In this document: one piece after another, positions 6,211 to 8,678 of the stretch
Numbering within the stretch: the stretch's first letter is position 1
How the letters are laid out: every line of letters starts with the position of its first letter
Source of the DNA: an uncultured Ruminococcus sp.
Lineage (GTDB): Bacteria > Bacillota > Clostridia > Oscillospirales > Ruminococcaceae
Direction of reading: 5' to 3'
DNA length: 8,678 nt
Assembly: GCA_947177715.1 (NCBI GenBank)
Contig: CAMWVM010000052.1
Coordinates: forward strand, 1-8,678
Notes under the pieces: generated by a model
What the model was told of the DNA's origin: nothing
Databases searched by the model: none
The model's input: the letters and a program-made list of their open reading frames with translations, nothing else
Translations under genes and position numbers: made by a program

Positions 6211-6269
6211 AACAAACATTCCTTTCTTTTAAATTCTATATAGCAATTTAAATTCATTTCTTAATTAAC

Positions 6270-6298
6270 ATTATACTATGGAATTATTCGATTGTCAA
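6270..6298 (-). promoter_or_regulatory. Perfect consensus sigma-A promoter of the small membrane protein gene
   Basis: On the minus strand, TTGACA (6293-6298) and TATAAT (6270-6275) are both full consensus and 17 bp apart. The -35 box contains the TGA stop codon of the VanY-like gene. The start should be near 6263, with a leader of about 53 nt. Confidence 0.88.
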
Positions 6299-6870
6299 AT
6301 ATAATTTTCTGAATAAAAATGCAGAAATTCTTCTAAACATAGTCCGCTCTTTTTTATAAACTGCGCTGCTTCTGTTCCCACATATCTATAATGCCACGGC
6401 TCATACGAAATACCTGTAATATGTTCTTTCAGTCTGGGATATCTTAAAATAAACCCGAAACGATCGGCGTTTTTACAAAGCCATTTTGCTTGAGATGATT
6501 TATAAAAATCGTCTTCAACATCGTCTGATTCTTCTCTTCCGAAATCAATGGCAAGACCTGCGTTATGCTCGCTGTGGCCGGCTTTTGCCAAGGTTTTTGA
6601 AACTTCGTTTTCCGCTTGTTCCAAAGAAAAGCCTTCTTTTATTTTTTCACAAATGCTTTGCTCCCAGAGCATTTGCTGATAATTCTTTGTACGATACGCA
6701 GAGATAATTCTTATAACAACTCCGCTTTCTTTTGCTTCTTTAAGCATTATATCACACTGTCTGCATGCCTGACTCTCCAAACGTTTTCCTTGTATTTCAA
6801 TCAGCTTGATTGTTTTTTCATAGTTTTCAGGCACAGCATTAAATTTATCAACAAGCATTAAGTAATCCAT
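6295..6870 (-). CDS. VanY-like D-alanyl-D-alanine carboxypeptidase family protein (peptidase M15B)
   Basis: The 191-residue protein is a zinc peptidase of the VanY/M15 family, whose members remove the terminal D-Ala from peptidoglycan stem peptides. The domain begins at once (LMLVDKFNAVPENY) and includes SAYRT (57-61), the zinc box GHSEHNAGLAIDF (98-110, ligands His102 and Asp109) and EPWHYRYVG (157-165, catalytic Glu157 and ligand His160). All catalytic positions are present. There is no signal peptide or membrane anchor, unlike most relatives. The ATG is well supported by GGGGAGGT 7 nt upstream and by a promoter immediately before it, so the missing signal is not a start-site error. It is divergent from spoIIP, another wall hydrolase gene. 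Cytoplasmic recycling of peptides or a role in sporulation are guesses. Confidence 0.9.
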   Translation of the reverse strand: MDYLMLVDKFNAVPENYEKTIKLIEIQGKRLESQACRQCDIMLKEAKESGVVIRIISAYRTKNYQQMLWEQSICEKIKEGFSLEQAENEVSKTLAKAGHSEHNAGLAIDFGREESDDVEDDFYKSSQAKWLCKNADRFGFILRYPRLKEHITGISYEPWHYRYVGTEAAQFIKKSGLCLEEFLHFYSENYI

Positions 6871-6896
6871 AAACGCACCTCCCCGTTTTATTATTT

Positions 6897-6925
6897 ATTA
6901 TATGTAAAACACTTAAAAATGTCAT
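6897..6925 (-). promoter_or_regulatory. Sigma-A promoter of the VanY-like gene
   Basis: On the minus strand, ATGACA (6920-6925) and TATAAT (6897-6902) are 17 bp apart, with a start near 6890. The leader is only about 20 nt, just enough for the ribosome binding site. The -35 box falls inside the left arm of the inverted repeat shared with the spoIIP upstream region. Confidence 0.75.
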
Positions 6926-6995
6926 AACCTTTCTTATTTCAGAATATATTTTATCAGATTTAATTTTCACAGAATAAGAAAGGACAGGTTATGCC
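6921..6995. repeat. Imperfect inverted repeat between the divergent VanY-like gene and spoIIP
   Basis: CCTTTCTTATT (6928-6938) is exactly complementary to AATAAGAAAGG (6973-6983). After a 5-nt bulge, CATAA (6923-6927) is complementary to TTATG (6989-6993). The right arm contains the spoIIP ribosome binding site AAAGGA, and the left arm contains the -35 box of the VanY-like gene. It could be a regulator site, or an RNA hairpin hiding the spoIIP start in long transcripts. Confidence 0.5.
6922..6950 (+). promoter_or_regulatory. Candidate sigma-E promoter of spoIIP
   Basis: TCATAAC (6922-6928), a 14-bp gap and AATATATT (6943-6950) partly match the sigma-E pattern KMATATT and CATACAHT. The guess is supported mainly by knowledge that spoIIP is under sigma-E in B. 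subtilis. The match is imperfect. Confidence 0.3.
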
Positions 6996-8159
6996 ATGGA
7001 TTTGAAAAGGATTTGCATGAGGGCTCTTACGGTAATCTTAGCAGTTTTTCTTGTGCCTGTAGGTGTATGGAGCTGGGGCAAGGCATCACCCAAAATTATG
7101 AAGGCGGCTTCTGCATCCGCAGGGATAGCTATGGGAGATTTTGATACATTTATTTTTAACGGTGACAACACTGCGGTCAAATTTAATACAGAAAAATACA
7201 GCACGCCTGAATTTGAGCAGCTTTCTCTCAGCCGACAGAGCGCATGGGATATTGACATGGCGCCTGAAGAACTGGAAACTCCAAGCAGTAAGATTTATCA
7301 GCCATCTCCCAGCGAAGATGTTTTAAATGCTATTCCATATCCTGAAAATCTTAACGGAAACGATGGGATAATCGAAAACTATCATTATGATACTTACACC
7401 GGTGAACAATATTTTAATTTAGACAACGGCGGACAGGTAAGAAACTGCACTCAGCTTTCCAATGATATGCTTTACGGTGAAAGCCAGAAAGACTTTGACT
7501 TTGAGCTTGACCCTGACAGCGATGAGCCTCAGATTCTTATATATCACACTCATGCCACCGAAAGCTTTGAACTAACTGAAAAAGAATACTATGACAGTTC
7601 TTTTTCATGCAAGACCACTGACCCTGAAAAAAGCATTATTGCTGTGGGAAACAAGATATGTGAACAGTTAGATAAGGCAGGTATTCCATATATACATGAT
7701 ACTCTTGTACATGATTATCCCAGCTATGACGGTTCATATCAATCAAGCCGTGAAACGGTGCAAGACATTTTAGAAAAATATCCTTCCATTAAAATTGCAC
7801 TGGACATACACCGTGACGGAATTGAACGTGAGGACGGAACCAGACTGGCTCCCATAACTGAAATAAACGGCAAGCAAGCAGCTCAGATCATGATAATTTC
7901 CGGTTGTGACGACGGCACAATGGATATGCCAAATTATTTAAAGAACTTCCATTTTGCTTCTTACTTGCAGTCAAAGCTGGAAAGCAACTACAGCGGACTT
8001 ACGCGGCCGATTTTGTTTGACTATCGTTTTTACAATCAGGATCTTACGACAGGTTCTCTATTAATAGAAATAGGAAGTCACGGAAACACTCTTGAACAGG
8101 TAAAATACACTGGCGAACTAATTGGAAAGAGTCTTGCTGAAATCATAAAAGGCAATTAA
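6996..8159 (+). CDS. spoIIP: Stage II sporulation protein P
   Basis: This 387-residue zinc-dependent cell-wall hydrolase (amidase and endopeptidase in B. subtilis) works with SpoIID and SpoIIM to thin septal peptidoglycan and drive engulfment of the forespore. An N-terminal signal-anchor (hydrophobic at about residues 9-27, after MDLKRICMR) is followed by a low-complexity linker to about residue 175. The catalytic domain follows: YHTHATES (183-190, His184, His186, Glu189), ALDIHRDG (268-275, His272) and LLIEIGSHGNT (355-365, Glu358). The length is close to the B. subtilis protein (about 400). The ATG follows AAAGGA with an 11-nt gap, somewhat long. An ATG at 6991 is out of frame and stops after four codons. 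spoIIID follows 71 bp later with no terminator between, so read-through is likely. Confidence 0.96.
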   Translation: MDLKRICMRALTVILAVFLVPVGVWSWGKASPKIMKAASASAGIAMGDFDTFIFNGDNTAVKFNTEKYSTPEFEQLSLSRQSAWDIDMAPEELETPSSKIYQPSPSEDVLNAIPYPENLNGNDGIIENYHYDTYTGEQYFNLDNGGQVRNCTQLSNDMLYGESQKDFDFELDPDSDEPQILIYHTHATESFELTEKEYYDSSFSCKTTDPEKSIIAVGNKICEQLDKAGIPYIHDTLVHDYPSYDGSYQSSRETVQDILEKYPSIKIALDIHRDGIEREDGTRLAPITEINGKQAAQIMIISGCDDGTMDMPNYLKNFHFASYLQSKLESNYSGLTRPILFDYRFYNQDLTTGSLLIEIGSHGNTLEQVKYTGELIGKSLAEIIKGN

Positions 8160-8162
8160 TCT

Positions 8163-8191
8163 GAATTATTTTCAAACCGTATGCATATATT
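8163..8191 (+). promoter_or_regulatory. Candidate sigma-E promoter of spoIIID
   Basis: GAATTATT (8163-8170), a 13-bp gap and CATATATT (8184-8191) resemble the sigma-E boxes, the -10 box well and the -35 box with one extra base. spoIIID is a sigma-E gene in B. subtilis. The start would be near 8198, just before the ribosome binding site. Confidence 0.42.
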
Positions 8192-8230
8192 TGAATTACA
8201 CCAAATGTATTGGAAGGGATGATCATAGAA

Positions 8231-8503
8231 ATGGTTCAAACCGAGAAAGAACGCTCTGTAATGCTGGGCGAATACATGCTCAGTCACAAAGCGACCGTCA
8301 GGGCGACTGCACGGGAGTTCGGAATCAGCAAGTCTACGGTACATAAGGATCTGACTGACAGACTTCCAAAACTCTCTCCTCAGCTCTACAAGCAAGTCAA
8401 GGAGCTGCTTGAAGTAAATAAGCGGGAACGTCACATAAGAGGAGGACTTGCAACTAAGCATAAATACGAGGAAAAACACAAACAATACATGTCTTGCAAA
8501 TAA
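8231..8503 (+). CDS. spoIIID: Sporulation transcriptional regulator SpoIIID
   Basis: The 90-residue DNA-binding protein acts in the mother cell, where it activates and represses genes of the sigma-E regulon and helps the switch towards sigma-K. The helix-turn-helix spans about residues 22-42 (ATVRATAREFGISKSTVHKD), nearly the same as in B. subtilis. The basic C-terminal helix RHIRGGLATKHKY (68-80) is the family's second DNA-contacting element. I chose the ATG at 8231 because it aligns residue for residue with the B. subtilis start, and the site AAGGGATGATC lies 6 nt upstream. An in-frame TTG at 8210 and ATG at 8219 would place that site inside the gene. It lies behind spoIIP and ends before a strong terminator. 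Confidence 0.95.
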   Translation: MVQTEKERSVMLGEYMLSHKATVRATAREFGISKSTVHKDLTDRLPKLSPQLYKQVKELLEVNKRERHIRGGLATKHKYEEKHKQYMSCK

Positions 8504-8528
8504 CGGATAATAAAAATAAATTGGCAGC

Positions 8529-8557
8529 TTTAATCTGCATATGCAATGCAGATTAAA
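8529..8557 (+). other. Hairpin downstream of spoIIID
   Basis: A perfect 12-bp stem (TTTAATCTGCAT, 8529-8540, with 8546-8557, loop ATGCA) has no T-run after it. It precedes the true terminator by 28 bp and may protect the spoIIID transcript's 3' end or be a remnant terminator. No protein is seen between 8504 and the window end. Confidence 0.5.
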
Positions 8558-8584
8558 TGTCATGGCAAATATGAAAAAAACTTT

Positions 8585-8628
8585 CAAAGCTGATGTTGTT
8601 ATTAAAACGACATCAGCTTTGTTTTTCA
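8585..8628 (+). terminator. Intrinsic terminator of spoIIP-spoIIID
   Basis: A 16-bp stem (8585-8600 with 8606-8621, with one wobble pair) and a 5-nt loop are followed by TTTTT. The opposite strand also has a long T-run (complement of the A-run at 8574-8580), so it may act in both directions. Confidence 0.9.
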
Positions 8629-8636
8629 AATAAGGA

Positions 8637-8676
8637 CTTGCCCGTTTTCAACGTGGCAAGGTCAGCTTCAGCTGAC
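8637..8676. repeat. Tandem hairpins at the right edge, probably a dispersed intergenic repeat
   Basis: CTTGCC-CGTT (8637-8646) pairs with AACG-T-GGCAAG (8650-8660), ten pairs with one bulged T. Directly after it GTCAGC (8661-8666) pairs with GCTGAC (8671-8676) around TTCA. The stems abut with no spacer and run to the window edge. They are not needed for termination, which the preceding element already provides. Like the element at the left edge, this looks like a mobile or amplified intergenic repeat, but no second copy is in view. Confidence 0.4.
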
Positions 8677-8678
8677 GT

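Noticed and set aside
8210..8230. Longer spoIIID start at TTG 8210 or ATG 8219
   Set aside because: These codons overlap the ribosome binding site, and alignment with B. subtilis SpoIIID begins exactly at ATG 8231.
8156..8629. Minus-strand open frame of 157 codons opposite spoIIID
   Set aside because: Antisense to a certain gene, begins inside the terminator stem and has no promoter or ribosome binding site. Its hydrophobic stretches are a shadow of AT-rich intergenic DNA.
1..8678. CRISPR array, insertion sequence, toxin-antitoxin pair or prophage remnant
   Set aside because: I looked on both strands for regular repeats, transposase or integrase motifs and small gene pairs. None is supported.

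Overview
The window looks like a chromosomal segment of a low-GC, endospore-forming member of Clostridia. An Oscillospiraceae/Ruminococcaceae-type genome (Ruminococcus or a relative) is my best guess, inferred from gene content and general style, not from a marker gene. The evidence is two mother-cell sporulation genes (spoIIP, spoIIID), clean sigma-A promoters with AT-rich spacers, strong AGGAGG-type ribosome binding sites, frequent GTG starts, and Firmicutes-type rplS, rbgA and lepB. No phage, transposase, CRISPR array, tRNA or rRNA is visible.

Left half (1-5450), all leftward (minus strand). A small non-coding RNA, best explained as 6S RNA, lies at about 5169-5370 with its own promoter and intrinsic terminator. 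Next comes a pair of translationally coupled genes for an uncharacterised B12-binding/radical SAM protein (3112-4950) and its DUF2344 partner (2415-3119), driven by a near-consensus promoter at 4996-5024. They are followed by rplS (ribosomal protein L19), which has its own extended -10 promoter and a structured leader of about 170 nt, then a strong terminator. Last comes a lepB-rbgA operon (signal peptidase I, 50S-assembly GTPase) with its own promoter. The theme is ribosome and translation housekeeping plus protein export. A GC-rich stack of three hairpins at the left edge looks like a dispersed intergenic repeat.

Middle (5450-6990), small accessory genes. A 91-residue unrecognised protein on the plus strand sits behind two stacked sigma-A promoters and a 12-bp inverted repeat, and ends in a bidirectional-looking terminator. 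On the minus strand are a 49-residue single-membrane-segment protein behind a perfect consensus promoter, and a VanY-like D,D-carboxypeptidase (M15 family) with no signal peptide. The -35 box of the small gene overlaps the stop codon of the VanY-like gene.

Right part (6996-8678), rightward. spoIIP (engulfment peptidoglycan hydrolase) and spoIIID (mother-cell transcription regulator) lie in tandem with candidate sigma-E promoters, followed by a strong terminator and a second stack of hairpins at the right edge. The two genes belong to the same stage of sporulation, which makes their adjacency sensible, although it is not the B. subtilis arrangement.

I see no convincing large undescribed system. 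The best leads are the ncRNA, the alternative pairing in the L19 leader, the small membrane protein, the leaderless VanY-like enzyme and the hairpin-rich repeats at both edges.
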